Positions 42,723 through 52,789 are shown, numbered from the stretch's first letter. The stretch: DNA of 64,000 bases from Paenalicyclobacillus macrosporangiidus (GCF_900116805.1 NZ_FPBV01000002.1:62001-126000), one strand, 5' to 3'. Numbers and translations: made by a program. The notes: generated by a model from the sequence alone, not told the origin.

Positions 42723-43082
42723 TCAGGTGCCCAGATATGCGCCGTCGGCGTATCCTCCTGCCTGCCAGCAACCCACCAGAGGCTTGTCGTTGAATTCGAT
42801 TCGGTTCACCTCCAACAACTACAGTGGAAGACGGTCGCCTATGGGTTAATTGGCTTCGCGATCGCGTTTGCGCTCATCAACGTCCTCCTCTTTGGCCTGT
42901 TGGTGAGAAAATCCATCGTTGTTGCCGTGATTGAGCACTGCAAGAACCACACACAGACGTGGCATGTCGACGATGTGTCCAGGGTCCGGACCGCGGTCGT
43001 GTTGGCCATCAAGAACCTGTTGGTCATCCCCATCAGTGTCATCCACCTGTTCCACATCCTGAACCTGATCGGATCATCGTGA
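42723..43082 (+). pseudogene. 5'-truncated remnant of a small membrane protein gene
   Basis: Open from 42723 to the TGA at 43080, but with no ATG, GTG or TTG until 42900, which lies at the end of the first hydrophobic helix. The translation gives two membrane segments (YGLIGFAIAFALINVLLFGL and VVLAIKNLLVIPISVIHLFH) around a polar loop with EHCKNHTQTWHVDD, which looks like real protein. It runs into the convergent aldose epimerase gene by 9 bases. Most likely a remnant; use of an unusual start codon cannot be excluded. Family not recognised. Confidence 0.4.
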
Positions 43083-44090
43083 CAGGACCGGTCCCTCTAC
43101 ATCTTCCACATACAGGATGCTCGTTTCCGTCCATCGTTCCCCCGGGCTCAACATCAGCAGCCCCGATGCATCGGGAGGAACCGGTGCGTTCGGCGCATTG
43201 ACCAGGTTCGTTTGCGGTTCAGGGCAAAAAAACCGCCCTTCCGCGTTGTTGTTCCAGATCATCCAGTGGCGATACCGGAGACCTGCATCGTATACCAGGC
43301 GCAGGTTGAATCGCTTATCCGTCACGGTCACGTAGTTCCTTCCGTTTTGCGGGGACGCTGTGTAGTGGTTGTCCATCGGTTCAAAGAATGGATAGATTCC
43401 CTCCCCCGAAATACGAGCTTCACCTCCATTCAACGTCTGACAGGCTCCCGTAGGAAGCATCCGGTGGTTCAGCTCCCAACGTCGTCCGATGGTTGCCGTA
43501 AACACGTAATCCCGTTCCGTGCTCAACGGAGAAAACGGTATCCGAATTGCGGTGTGGAAACCCAGCATGAAGGGCATGGGCCAGTGTCCGAGGTTCACCA
43601 CGTCGGCCGTTTGCCGAAGCCCCGTACAGGTCACGCGATACTCCAGCGTAAATTGAAACGGATGCGGAAAGATCTGATAGGCTGGATGTGTTTCGTCGAC
43701 ATGCACGGCCAATCGCACAAATGCTTCTCCCTCGAGCCGTCCGCTGTCTTCCACCGTCCAGGGGGTATTGTGCAGGAAACCGTGCAGGTGATTTTGACGC
43801 GACTCCTCGTTGATTGGAAAATGATAGGTCATGTTTCCTATGGTGAACGTCCCGTCTTCTATGCGGTTTGGGGGAAACAGCACAGGAATTCCCCACGTGG
43901 TTGGTGTTGTCAGAAAAACAGGCATCTCGTCCGGAGTGGGTTCCCTGAGAAAGGAAAGCCCCCGGTCGATGTCCCGGAAAGAGATCAAATTGGCTCCTAT
44001 GTCCGGGAGCACGACGGCCTGATAGGATCCTGCTGTCAGACGAATGGCACGCAGGCCAAGATATCCGCACTCTTCCACATTGGCCATCAT
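43074..44090 (-). CDS. aldose 1-epimerase family protein
   Basis: 338 residues, galactose-mutarotase fold. Catalytic His/Glu region visible as NHLHGFLHNTPW (~residue 99), GHWPMPFMLGFH and the later WNNNAEGRFFCPEPQT. Interconverts the anomers of a sugar; in this operon presumably xylose or a released sugar. Two adjacent start ATGs (44090, 44087) after GAGGAG. Last gene of the xyl operon, 126 bases after the GH3 gene, separated from it by a short hairpin. Confidence 0.85.
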   Translation of the reverse strand: MMANVEECGYLGLRAIRLTAGSYQAVVLPDIGANLISFRDIDRGLSFLREPTPDEMPVFLTTPTTWGIPVLFPPNRIEDGTFTIGNMTYHFPINEESRQNHLHGFLHNTPWTVEDSGRLEGEAFVRLAVHVDETHPAYQIFPHPFQFTLEYRVTCTGLRQTADVVNLGHWPMPFMLGFHTAIRIPFSPLSTERDYVFTATIGRRWELNHRMLPTGACQTLNGGEARISGEGIYPFFEPMDNHYTASPQNGRNYVTVTDKRFNLRLVYDAGLRYRHWMIWNNNAEGRFFCPEPQTNLVNAPNAPVPPDASGLLMLSPGERWTETSILYVEDVEGPVLSR

Positions 44091-44186
44091 CCTCGCTCCT
44101 CGATGACTGTGCTCAGGAAGACCATGATGATGAAAGCGAAGACTCCATTCAACCGGCCTGCCAACCGGTCTCCCAACCGCCTCCCG

Positions 44187-44206
44187 ACCGGACCTCCCGG
44201 TCCGGT
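44187..44206. terminator. hairpin between GH3 and aldose epimerase genes
   Basis: 8-bp stem (ACCGGACC / GGTCCGGT, 4-base loop), 11 bases after the GH3 stop. No T-tract, so it may be an attenuator or mRNA-stabilising hairpin rather than a full terminator. Confidence 0.4.
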
Positions 44207-44216
44207 GGAATGGGCC

Positions 44217-46568
44217 TCAATCCAATCGCGTGATCGTAACCGGTGTGGAGAAGACTTTCTCACGCTCCACATCGGCAATGCTGCCATGAATGCGAAATGC
44301 TCCGGTGAGTCGAATGTCCTCCGACGAACTGCCCACCAACACCTGAATGGTGCCCGGCTCTACCACAAAGCGTAAGTCCCGGTCGTAGAAGGCCAACTGA
44401 TGCGCCGATAGACGGAACGTCACCCGCGCCCGCTCGCCGGGGGCCAGAGAAACCCGCGCGAATCCCTTCAGCTCCTTGACCGGTCTGGTCACGCTGGCCT
44501 CCCCGTCGCGGATGTACAGTTGCACGACCTCGTCGCCGGGATAGCGCCCGGCGTTTTCAATCACACAGGAAATCTGTACTGTCCCGTGGACTTCGATCTC
44601 CTCCGGCGCAATGGCGAGATCGGTATAAACGAATTTCGTATAGGACAGACCGTGGCCAAAGGGATACAGCGGAGTGGTCAGCTCGTCGACGTAGTTGCCC
44701 TTCCAATGTGACCGGCCTCCGGACGGCTTGTGACGGTAGTAGACGGGCAACTGTCCGACCGAACGTGGCATGCTGATGGGCAGTTTGCCGCCAGGCACCG
44801 CGTCCCCAAAGAGGACGTCGGCGACGGCATCGGCCCCTTCTTCTCCGGGCAGCCACGCCATGAGCACGCCGGGAACGTGCTGTGCAATCCAAGGTAAGGC
44901 CAGCGGCCGTCCGCTGACGACCACGACGACGGTCGGAGTGCCGGTTTCCACGACAGCGCGCACCAACGCTTCCTGGTGCCCGAGCAATCCCAGGGTTGCC
45001 CGATCCCTCGCTTCACCCGTCGTGCATTCGTCCGTAACGCCGGCCCGATCTCCCACCACCACGACGGCCACATCCGCCCGGCGGGCAGCGTCCGTCGCAG
45101 CTTCGAAGTCGGCACGCTGACCCAGAATGTCACACCCCTCGGCATAGACAATCCGGTCCGCTCCAAGCCGCTCTCGCATCGCTGACAGGATGGATCGCAT
45201 GGGCACAAACTGCTCCACCGCCTCGACGTCCTCAGGAAGCGGCGTGTCAAAGACATTGGCTTGCCGGCGCATTTCGACAAGGGACTCGATGTGGCACGGA
45301 TACGCGTAGTCGCCGACGAGATTGCGTGTGCTGTCCGCGTTGGGTCCGATGACGGCCACCCGGAGGTCCTTCCGAAGGGGAAGCAGGTCATCTTCATTTT
45401 TCAGAAGCACCAACGACTTCCGAGCTGCCTCGCGGGCCAGCGCACGCTGTTCGGCATTGTCAAAGACCATCTCGATCTGCTCGACGTCCACATATGGATG
45501 TTCAAATAATCCGAGCCGGAACTTGGCGAGCAGAATGCGCGTGACCAGCGCATCGATTTCTTCCATGCGAATGCGTCCCGCACGCACGGCTTCCAGAAGC
45601 GGGCCTCCATACACGTCTCGGCTCGGCAACTCCACGTCCACACCGGCCTGTACGGCAAACACCGCCGCATCCACCTTGCTTTGAGCCACGCGATGATATT
45701 CGAAGAGCTGATTGACCGCGAAGTAATCGGAGACCACAATGCCGTCAAATCCCCAGCGTTCCCGGAGCGTTCTTTGCAGCAACTCACTGGACCAATGACA
45801 CGGGACGCCGTCCAACTCGTGATACCCGGGCATGATGGCAGCGAGCCGGGCTTCCTTGATGGCTGCTTCGAAGGGATACATGTAGACCTCGCGCAATTCA
45901 CGCTCGGGGAGATGTGCCGGTGCCCAGTTCATTCCACCTTCTGACGCACCGTAACCCACGAAATGCTTGCCCGTCGCCAGGACACCCCTGGCCCCATCCT
46001 CCCCTTGCAGACCCTTGATATAGGCGATCCCGAGCTCTGCCACGAGCTGAGGGTCCTCCCCGAATGTCTCTTCGACACGCCCCCAGCGGGGGTCACGCGT
46101 GACATCCAGCAGCGGTGCCAGCGCCTGGTGCCCGCCGGCAGCACGAATTTGCGTTCGAATCACCTCAGCGATACGCTGAATCAGGTGTCTGTCCCACGTG
46201 CTCGCCAATCCAATCGCTTGCGGAAAACAGGTCGCCCCCCGCGCCATGAAGCCACTGCACGATTCCTCATGGACGATGGCCGGGATACCGAGGCGAGTCC
46301 GGGTAATGAGATACCTCTGCAACGCGTTGGCGAACTGCGCGACTCCCCTGGGTGGCAAGTTGGTAGCCCCAGCGATACGCGTGACCTGGCCAATGCCGTC
46401 AGACAACACGTGAGCAGCGCGTTGCTCGTCAAATCCGCCGTTCGCGAGCACCTCGTAAGCCCAAATGGAGGAGAGTTGTGCCACCTTCTCCTCCAAGCTC
46501 ATCCGTGGAAGCAAATCCGCAACCCGCTCATGCTCCGGCCGATAGGCATCCCGGTACGTTTCCGTCAT
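44217..46568 (-). CDS. GH3 glycoside hydrolase (beta-xylosidase/beta-glucosidase)
   Basis: 783 residues, no signal peptide, so acting on imported oligosaccharides. GH3 N-domain with KHFVGYGASEGG, catalytic nucleophile Asp in GFDGIVVSDYFAV (~residue 283), C-domain with ARKSLVLLKNEDDLLPL, FPFGHGLSYTKF-type segment and a C-terminal fibronectin-III-like domain from about 670. Xylosidase is favoured by the xylA/xylB/xylR context, but sequence alone does not separate it from beta-glucosidase. GGAGGGTCCGAC upstream of ATG. Follows the MalG-type permease. Confidence 0.9.
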   Translation of the reverse strand: MTETYRDAYRPEHERVADLLPRMSLEEKVAQLSSIWAYEVLANGGFDEQRAAHVLSDGIGQVTRIAGATNLPPRGVAQFANALQRYLITRTRLGIPAIVHEESCSGFMARGATCFPQAIGLASTWDRHLIQRIAEVIRTQIRAAGGHQALAPLLDVTRDPRWGRVEETFGEDPQLVAELGIAYIKGLQGEDGARGVLATGKHFVGYGASEGGMNWAPAHLPERELREVYMYPFEAAIKEARLAAIMPGYHELDGVPCHWSSELLQRTLRERWGFDGIVVSDYFAVNQLFEYHRVAQSKVDAAVFAVQAGVDVELPSRDVYGGPLLEAVRAGRIRMEEIDALVTRILLAKFRLGLFEHPYVDVEQIEMVFDNAEQRALAREAARKSLVLLKNEDDLLPLRKDLRVAVIGPNADSTRNLVGDYAYPCHIESLVEMRRQANVFDTPLPEDVEAVEQFVPMRSILSAMRERLGADRIVYAEGCDILGQRADFEAATDAARRADVAVVVVGDRAGVTDECTTGEARDRATLGLLGHQEALVRAVVETGTPTVVVVVSGRPLALPWIAQHVPGVLMAWLPGEEGADAVADVLFGDAVPGGKLPISMPRSVGQLPVYYRHKPSGGRSHWKGNYVDELTTPLYPFGHGLSYTKFVYTDLAIAPEEIEVHGTVQISCVIENAGRYPGDEVVQLYIRDGEASVTRPVKELKGFARVSLAPGERARVTFRLSAHQLAFYDRDLRFVVEPGTIQVLVGSSSEDIRLTGAFRIHGSIADVEREKVFSTPVTITRLD

Positions 46569-46611
46569 GTCGGACCCTCCTGCCTGTCTTTCTCACTGTC
46601 CCGAACACGAT

Positions 46612-47457
46612 TCACTTGCTGAATCCAGCCAGCATGCCTTGCAGCAGATATCTCCGGCCAAACACGTAGGCGAGAATCAGTGGCAGCGCAGAAAGCGTGA
46701 CAGCTGCCATGATGACAGGTACGTTGATGGTGTATTGACCCCGGAAATTCACCAGCGCCAGCGGCAACACGCGTACCGAATCTTGTTGCGTCAAAACGAG
46801 CGGGAAAAGGAAATTATTCCACGACTGCACAAAGTTGTAGATCCCAACCGACAAAAGGGCCGGCTTCGACAACGGCAGCACGAGCCGCAGCAGAACCGCC
46901 CGGTCCCCCGCCCCTTCGATGGCCATGGCCTCGTACAGGTCTTTGGGAATGTCCCGCACAAAGTTCACCAAGATGAGGACGGTGAGGGGCAGTCCGAACG
47001 CGACTCCAGGCAAGATCAGTCCGGCCAAGGTATCGTACAGGTGGAACTTCGACACCAGAATATAGACGGGAATGATGGCCGCCTGAATGGGGAGAGCCAG
47101 TCCCACCAACAGAACGTTGAACAGTCCCTGGACCCACAGCCGCCGCGTACGCACGACGGCATACGCAAAGGGAAGCGCACACACGAGAATCAGGAGAACG
47201 GTGATCACGGAGACGATCACGCTGTTCAAGAAGTAGCGCGCAAACCCGGCGTTCCACACCGTCGCGTAATTGGACAGTGTCGGGGTCTGCGTTGGCAGCC
47301 AGGGATTGCCCATCAAGAAGCCCTGTTGCGAGCGAAGGCTCGTCAAGAGGATGTACAGGATGGGGTAAAACGCGATGAACAACCACACGACCCCGGCGAT
47401 GATGCCGATCCATCGCCAAACGGACTGAGCCGCTGTTGCACGTGTCATGCCCGGCAT
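46612..47457 (-). CDS. sugar ABC transporter permease (MalG type), xyl operon
   Basis: 281 residues, six helices with EAA loop AMAIEGAGDRAVLLRLVLPLSKP-like around residue 190. GGAGGGGG upstream; begins 4 bases after the MalF-type permease. Carries xylo-oligosaccharides or xylose by context. Confidence 0.88.
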   Translation of the reverse strand: MPGMTRATAAQSVWRWIGIIAGVVWLFIAFYPILYILLTSLRSQQGFLMGNPWLPTQTPTLSNYATVWNAGFARYFLNSVIVSVITVLLILVCALPFAYAVVRTRRLWVQGLFNVLLVGLALPIQAAIIPVYILVSKFHLYDTLAGLILPGVAFGLPLTVLILVNFVRDIPKDLYEAMAIEGAGDRAVLLRLVLPLSKPALLSVGIYNFVQSWNNFLFPLVLTQQDSVRVLPLALVNFRGQYTINVPVIMAAVTLSALPLILAYVFGRRYLLQGMLAGFSK

Positions 47458-47461
47458 CCGC

Positions 47462-48352
47462 TCACACCCCCTCCAACTGGCTGTCCATGCGGTTGTAGCC
47501 GGTCAACCGCAACATCACCAGGGACAGCCCCACACCGACCACGGCCAAGATGACGGCCAACACGCTGCCGTAACCGACGTTTTGGTTCACAAATGCTTGC
47601 TTGTACATGTCCATGGCGAGAACGTTCGTGGCATCACCGGGTCCGCCGCCGGTCAAGACGTAGATGAGATCGAAATACGTCAACGACCCCGTCAGGATGA
47701 GCACCGTCGATGTAATCACCGTGTATTTCAGTTGAGGCAAGGTAATGGAGAAGAACATCCGCCACGGACCCGCCCCGTCGATTTTCGCAGCCTCGTAAAG
47801 CGTCTCCGGAATCTGCCGGGAACCCGACTGATAGAGCAAGGAATGAAACGGAATGAACTGCCAGGACACGACGCAGGCGACCGTGAAAAGCGCCCAGCGT
47901 GGATTGCCGAGGATGTTGGCGGAGTCCGCCGGGAAGCCCAGTGCCTTGAGCAAACTCAGGACCAGGCCAAAATTCGGGTTCAAGATGTACGACCACGTGA
48001 TACCGATGGCGGCAGCAGAAAACAGCAGCGGCGTGAAGTACAAGATCCCGAACACATTCTTGTAGCGTTGCCTGCCGGCGAGGAAGACACCAATCCAGAG
48101 ACTCAACGGCGTCTGAATGACCCACGACAGCACCGTGATCGCCAGCGTCAACCACATCGCGTGCAGTGCCTGCGGATCATGAAAGACCATGGCCCAATTC
48201 GCACCGCCGGTCCACTGCGGCTGCCCGATGCCATTCCAACGCAAGAAACTGTAATAGACAGCCATTGCCATCGGGATGACGACGAAAGCCGCAAAAAACA
48301 CGAGCGTGGGTAACATCATCACCGTTCGCGGCCAAGGTGTGCGCCTCTCCAT
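47462..48352 (-). CDS. sugar ABC transporter permease (MalF type), xyl operon
   Basis: 296 residues, six helices; EAA loop near ETLYEAAKIDGAGPWRMFF. The start ATG at 48352 has GGGAGTGA upstream and directly precedes the first helix; a longer frame to 48421 lacks a site. Between the SBP gene and the MalG-type permease. Confidence 0.88.
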   Translation of the reverse strand: MERRTPWPRTVMMLPTLVFFAAFVVIPMAMAVYYSFLRWNGIGQPQWTGGANWAMVFHDPQALHAMWLTLAITVLSWVIQTPLSLWIGVFLAGRQRYKNVFGILYFTPLLFSAAAIGITWSYILNPNFGLVLSLLKALGFPADSANILGNPRWALFTVACVVSWQFIPFHSLLYQSGSRQIPETLYEAAKIDGAGPWRMFFSITLPQLKYTVITSTVLILTGSLTYFDLIYVLTGGGPGDATNVLAMDMYKQAFVNQNVGYGSVLAVILAVVGVGLSLVMLRLTGYNRMDSQLEGV

Positions 48353-48439
48353 CGATTCGTCACTCCCTGCGCGCCGCCCGCCCCCGAACAGCAGTTCAGG
48401 GGCGGGCAGCGGGGGCTGCATGGCCAGCCCCCGTCGTTC

Positions 48440-49783
48440 TCACTGCTTCTGCAGGTATTTGTTCATATCGTCCGAGAACTGTTGCGGCGTCATTTGCTTC
48501 AGGAACACTTTGTCGAGGTCCGTCAACAATTGCTGCGCCTCTGCCGGCGGCAACGCCTGGTCCCACGAAAGCTGGAAGTGCGGCGCGTTCTTCACCAGAT
48601 CGTACTGGAACGTCATGTAGTCCCCGTACTTGGCTTGCTTGAGCTGGTCTTCAATCCCCTGAACCGGCGGAACCTGCCCCAGATCAATCAGCCGTTTGAC
48701 CGTGTTGTCAGACAGAACGGCGTCGTGCAGGAAAGTCAGCGCCGCATCCTTGTTCTTGGAGTCCATCGAGATGGAATAGAAGTTCGACGGATTGCCCGCT
48801 ACGTCGGCTGGATTTCCGGCACCGCTGGGCACGGACGGGAACGGGAACCAGCCCAACTGCCCGTTGTCGACCATGGACTTCGCGTTGGTGAGCACGCTGG
48901 AGAAATCCCAGCTCCCCATCAGTTGCATCGCGGCCTTGTCCGTATAGACGAGCGCTGTCGCTTCACCGTCGCCATAGCCGACGGACGCGTAGCCAGGCTC
49001 AAAGGCCCCCATGTCGACGAGTTGCTGGATCATCTCGTTGGCCTTCAGCACGGCAGGATCAGACCACGCATCGGGCTTGCCAGCGACGATATTGTCGAAC
49101 ACCTGCGGCCCGCCGATCCGATCCACGAGGTACTCCTCATACATCAGATCCGGCCACTTGTCCTTGCCAGCGAGCGCGATCGGGATCACCCCGTGCTGCT
49201 TCAACACCTGAACGCAGTGGAGCAGATCATCCCAGGTCTTCGGCGGTTGTAACCCGTACTGGTCGAAGAGCTTCTTGTTGTAGAAGAAGAACACCGGTTG
49301 CACGTAGTTGTTGGGGATTCCGTAAATGTGACCGTCAAACGTCACGGCGCTCATGACGGACGGCAGAAACTTGTTTTTCCACTGCGGGTCCTTGTTCAGA
49401 GCGTCGGTCAAGTCGTAGACGTCTCTCGCATCGATGTAGGACTTCAGGATTCCGCCGCCCCAACCGAAGAAGATATCGGGCGCGCTGTGCGACCCCATCG
49501 CGACTTGCAGCTTCTGCTTGTACGGGTCGTTCTCGAAGAATTGTACCGTCGCATGAATGTTGGACTGCGATTGGTTGAAATCGTCCACCATGCTCTGGAT
49601 CGCTTTCTGCAGATCACCCGTCTGAATGTCCCAGAGCGTGATGTTTTGCTGTCCGGCCGCAGTACCGTTCCCGCTCGTGCCGGCGTTCCCGGTCTGCCCG
49701 CCGTTCCCGCATCCGGCCACCCCTGCAGCAAGCCCCCCCAGCGTGATGGCTGCCGCCGCTGCCTTGCGCAACCTGTGCTGCAT
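48440..49783 (-). CDS. sugar ABC transporter substrate-binding lipoprotein, xyl operon
   Basis: 447 residues, family 1 solute-binding protein. Signal peptide with lipobox GVAGCGN (Cys ~25), a Gly/Thr/Asn linker, mature domain from about residue 47 (NITLWDIQTGDLQ). Ligand inferred as xylo-oligosaccharide from the operon. AAGGAGGGGG upstream of ATG 49783; the open frame to 49960 is not needed. Lies 91 bases after xylA and 87 before the permease. Confidence 0.88.
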   Translation of the reverse strand: MQHRLRKAAAAAITLGGLAAGVAGCGNGGQTGNAGTSGNGTAAGQQNITLWDIQTGDLQKAIQSMVDDFNQSQSNIHATVQFFENDPYKQKLQVAMGSHSAPDIFFGWGGGILKSYIDARDVYDLTDALNKDPQWKNKFLPSVMSAVTFDGHIYGIPNNYVQPVFFFYNKKLFDQYGLQPPKTWDDLLHCVQVLKQHGVIPIALAGKDKWPDLMYEEYLVDRIGGPQVFDNIVAGKPDAWSDPAVLKANEMIQQLVDMGAFEPGYASVGYGDGEATALVYTDKAAMQLMGSWDFSSVLTNAKSMVDNGQLGWFPFPSVPSGAGNPADVAGNPSNFYSISMDSKNKDAALTFLHDAVLSDNTVKRLIDLGQVPPVQGIEDQLKQAKYGDYMTFQYDLVKNAPHFQLSWDQALPPAEAQQLLTDLDKVFLKQMTPQQFSDDMNKYLQKQ

Positions 49784-49874
49784 CGAACCCCCTCCTTGGC
49801 ATCCTCCGTCGGTCGGAGTGCAGATACCTTCGGCTGTTGTTGCGGCGGTGGTTCGCGACCGCCGCGGTCTGCTG

Positions 49875-51032
49875 TCAACGCACGCCCAGCAACAACTCCA
49901 CGACCAGTTGATCCAGCTTTTCGTACGGATAGGCCTTCTCGCCGAGTGACACGCGGTCAAACGTGCGGTCCTTCAACGCTGCCGCAGCATCGGCCGAGTA
50001 CACCAGCGGCTCATCCCCTCCTTCCGCGCGAAGCTCTTGCAGTATCGCCTGGATCTCCGGATCCTCGTTGAACTGGTGCACCTTCTCGCGCAGGATGAGG
50101 TAGTTCCGGATGCATCCTTCAGCGAACGCCTTCACGCCTTCCTCGTCCTCCGTTCGGTACGCGTGCGCGTCGAAGTGGCGCATGCCTTGCCACCCCGCGT
50201 CTTCCAGCAGCTTGACGAGGAAGAATGCGCCCTTGAGGCTCTCGGACCCGAACCGCAGGTCCTGGTCAAAGCGGCCGATTTTCTGGTCATTCAGGTCGAT
50301 GTGAAAGAGTTTGCCGGCCTCCAGGGCCTGGGCCACCTGATGGTACATGTTCAAACCGGCCATGGTTTCATGTGCGAATTCCGGGTTCACGCCGACCATG
50401 TCCGGGTGTGCAAGCGTTTCAATGAACGCCAGCATCGAGCCGGTCGTCGGGAGATACAAGTCGCCCCGCGGCTCGTTCGGTTTGGCCTCTAACGCAAACT
50501 TGAGCGGATACTGATGGTCAATCACGTATTCGCAGAGAAAGTCGATGCACTCGCGGTAACGCTTCAGCGCGTCGCGGGGGTCCTTGGACGCGTCCACTTC
50601 CGTCCCCTCGCGGCCGCCCCACAGGACGAAGATTTCGGCGCCGAGTTCGGCCGCGAGATCGATGGACTCAATCGTCTTGCGCAACGCGTACTCGCGGATG
50701 CTTCGTACATTCGAGGTGAATGCGCCGTCGCGGAACACCGGGTCCGAGAACAGATTGACCGTGACCATCGGCACCCGCATGTTGCAGTCATTCACCGCCT
50801 GCTTGAATTCCGCGACGATGGCGTCGCGTTCCTGCGGCGTCGCATCGATGGGAATCAAGTCGTTGTCGTGGAAGTTGACCCCGTAGGCGCCGACCTCCGA
50901 CAGCAGTTGCACCAAGCGCACCGGCGGCACGGCCGGCCGAACCTCATGACCGAACGGATCGCGCCCCCGGTTGCCGACCGTCCAGAGACCAAATGTGAAG
51001 TGATCTTCAGGTTTCGGAACAAAGCGGCTCAT
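49875..51032 (-). CDS. xylA: xylose isomerase (class I, actinobacterial type)
   Basis: 385 residues. Interconverts D-xylose and D-xylulose. Catalytic and metal residues: [11 protein letters not shown] (His ~54), [12 protein letters not shown] (Glu ~180), [26 protein letters not shown] and HFDAHAYR. Begins with [17 protein letters not shown], the short class I type without the N-terminal extension of Bacillus XylA. Strong GAGGAGG site. Follows xylB by 115 bases. Confidence 0.95.
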   Translation of the reverse strand: MSRFVPKPEDHFTFGLWTVGNRGRDPFGHEVRPAVPPVRLVQLLSEVGAYGVNFHDNDLIPIDATPQERDAIVAEFKQAVNDCNMRVPMVTVNLFSDPVFRDGAFTSNVRSIREYALRKTIESIDLAAELGAEIFVLWGGREGTEVDASKDPRDALKRYRECIDFLCEYVIDHQYPLKFALEAKPNEPRGDLYLPTTGSMLAFIETLAHPDMVGVNPEFAHETMAGLNMYHQVAQALEAGKLFHIDLNDQKIGRFDQDLRFGSESLKGAFFLVKLLEDAGWQGMRHFDAHAYRTEDEEGVKAFAEGCIRNYLILREKVHQFNEDPEIQAILQELRAEGGDEPLVYSADAAAALKDRTFDRVSLGEKAYPYEKLDQLVVELLLGVR

Positions 51033-51147
51033 TCCTCAGACCTCCTCTCGAATATGGACCCGCATCACGCGCGTCGCCGCCTGCTGACGCCGCATGCAGG
51101 CCGCGAGTCGCGGCACGCGGTCCTTGTCGCCGATCCCCTGCGGCGGA

Positions 51148-52650
51148 TCACGGCGCGTCATCGGCGAGTGCGGGAAACAGGTCGCGCAGACGGCGATACG
51201 TCTCGGCATACAATGCGTGACGCTTGGCGTAAACCGTCTCCCAATCTTTCACGGGAGAAACCGACGTCCCGCCGCCCCACCACGCATCGTCGATCGTCTG
51301 GCCTGTGCCCAGTGCGGCCAGGACTGCCGCACCGAAGGCCGGTCCGTGCGAGGCATGCACGACCTCCAGAGAACGCCCCAACACCGATGCAAAGATCCGC
51401 ATCCACAACTCGCTCCTGGCCCCTCCGCCGGATACGCGAAAGACACGGGCCGGCACGCCCAGCGTCTCCATGACCCGCCAGGCGTCGTACAGGCTGAAGG
51501 CCACGCCCTCGATCACGGATCGGGCCAAATGCCCCGGCCCGTGACGCCAATCCATTCCAATCCACACCCCGCGTGCGTAAGGGTCCAAATGCGGCGTTCG
51601 TTCCCCCATCAGATACGGGAGAAACGTCAACCCCTCGGCGCCGGGTGAAACGCCTGCAGCGCGCTCCATCAGGCTGTCGTACGACTCGTCCGGAAACAGT
51701 CGATCCCGCAACCACTGCAAAGACCCGCCGGCGGACTGCGTCACGCCCATGACGAACCAACGATTCGGGAGACCGTGGCAGAACGTGTGCAGACATCCGG
51801 CGGCATCGCGTACCGGAACATCGGTCGGCGCGAGCACGACACCGGAAGTGCCGAATATGACCGACACGACCCCCGGGTCATGCACGCCCAGCCCGACCGC
51901 GCCGGCTGCTTGATCGCCCGCCCCGGCCACCACGGGCACCCCGGCCGGCAGCCCGACGGCATCCGCCGCCTCCGCCGTCAACCGGCCCACGACGTCGGTG
52001 GACTCCGTGAGCGGCGGCAACCAAGCTTCCGGGACGCCGACCGCTTTACACAGCTCGCTGGACCACCGGCGCTTCTCCACGTCGAGCAGCAATGTGCCGG
52101 AAGCATCCGAGTATTCGGCACATAAGGTGCCCGTCAATCGGAAGCGAACATAGTCTTTCGGATTCAGAATCACCTGCGTGCGACGGTACGCCTCCGGCTC
52201 GTGCGAGCGCACCCACATCAGTTTGGTCAGCGTGAAGTTGGGGAGTGGCGGGTTTTGTGTCCAACGGATGATCGCGTCTTTCCCAATCTCCCGCTCCAAC
52301 TGCCGGGCTTCGTCCGCCGTCCGGACGTCGCACCACAGGATGGCCGGCCGGATGACCGCGCCGTCGGCATCCAGCAAGACCAGACCGTGCATCTGTCCGG
52401 TCAAGGCGATGCCGGTGACGTCCAGGGCCGTCCCGTCGCGTTGCAGACGTTGCAACAGATCACGCAGGGCCTGTACGGTCGCCTGCCACCAGTCCTCCGG
52501 GTCCTGCTCCGCCCAACCCGAACGGGGCGACGACAGAGGGAAGCCCACGGAAGCCGAACCGAGCACGCGTCCGTTGTACGCCACCGCGACCGTCTTGACG
52601 GCGGACGTGCCAACGTCAATGCCGATCACGGCGGATGTTGTCACCGTCAT
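51148..52650 (-). CDS. xylB: xylulokinase XylB
   Basis: 500 residues, FGGY family. GIDVGTSAVKTVAVAYNG (~residues 10-27) is the phosphate motif, TGQMHGLVLLD the substrate loop, and FRVSGGGARSELWMRIFASVLG the C-terminal ATP motif. Makes D-xylulose 5-phosphate. First gene of the seven-gene xyl operon; AAAGGGGG upstream of ATG. An operator-like palindrome lies 106-120 bases upstream. Confidence 0.95.
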   Translation of the reverse strand: MTVTTSAVIGIDVGTSAVKTVAVAYNGRVLGSASVGFPLSSPRSGWAEQDPEDWWQATVQALRDLLQRLQRDGTALDVTGIALTGQMHGLVLLDADGAVIRPAILWCDVRTADEARQLEREIGKDAIIRWTQNPPLPNFTLTKLMWVRSHEPEAYRRTQVILNPKDYVRFRLTGTLCAEYSDASGTLLLDVEKRRWSSELCKAVGVPEAWLPPLTESTDVVGRLTAEAADAVGLPAGVPVVAGAGDQAAGAVGLGVHDPGVVSVIFGTSGVVLAPTDVPVRDAAGCLHTFCHGLPNRWFVMGVTQSAGGSLQWLRDRLFPDESYDSLMERAAGVSPGAEGLTFLPYLMGERTPHLDPYARGVWIGMDWRHGPGHLARSVIEGVAFSLYDAWRVMETLGVPARVFRVSGGGARSELWMRIFASVLGRSLEVVHASHGPAFGAAVLAALGTGQTIDDAWWGGGTSVSPVKDWETVYAKRHALYAETYRRLRDLFPALADDAP

Positions 52651-52755
52651 GCCACCCGCCCCCTTTCGCTCATGTGCCGCAAGTGGCTGTGAATGCGGCG
52701 GCGATCCGCCCCGTACCCCGCCCGGATGTCGGGTGCCTTCTGTCCGGTTTAGTTT

Positions 52756-52770
52756 ATTGGTTCAACCAAT
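52756..52770. promoter_or_regulatory. XylR operator 1 (xylB side)
   Basis: ATTGGTTCAACCAAT, perfect 7-1-7 palindrome in the xylB-xylR gap. The half-site TTGGTT recurs in the second operator next to xylR. Confidence 0.7.
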
Positions 52771-52789
52771 ATTTCTGAGACTAAGTGTA

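Noticed and set aside
44087-44216. Small membrane protein in the GH3-epimerase gap
   Set aside because: A frame with a hydrophobic tail (FAFIIMVFLSTV) exists but has no start with a ribosome site after the GH3 stop and contains the intergenic hairpin.
43212-44375. Plus-strand frame opposite the aldose epimerase gene
   Set aside because: Low-complexity basic translation without motifs; the minus-strand epimerase carries clear family signatures.
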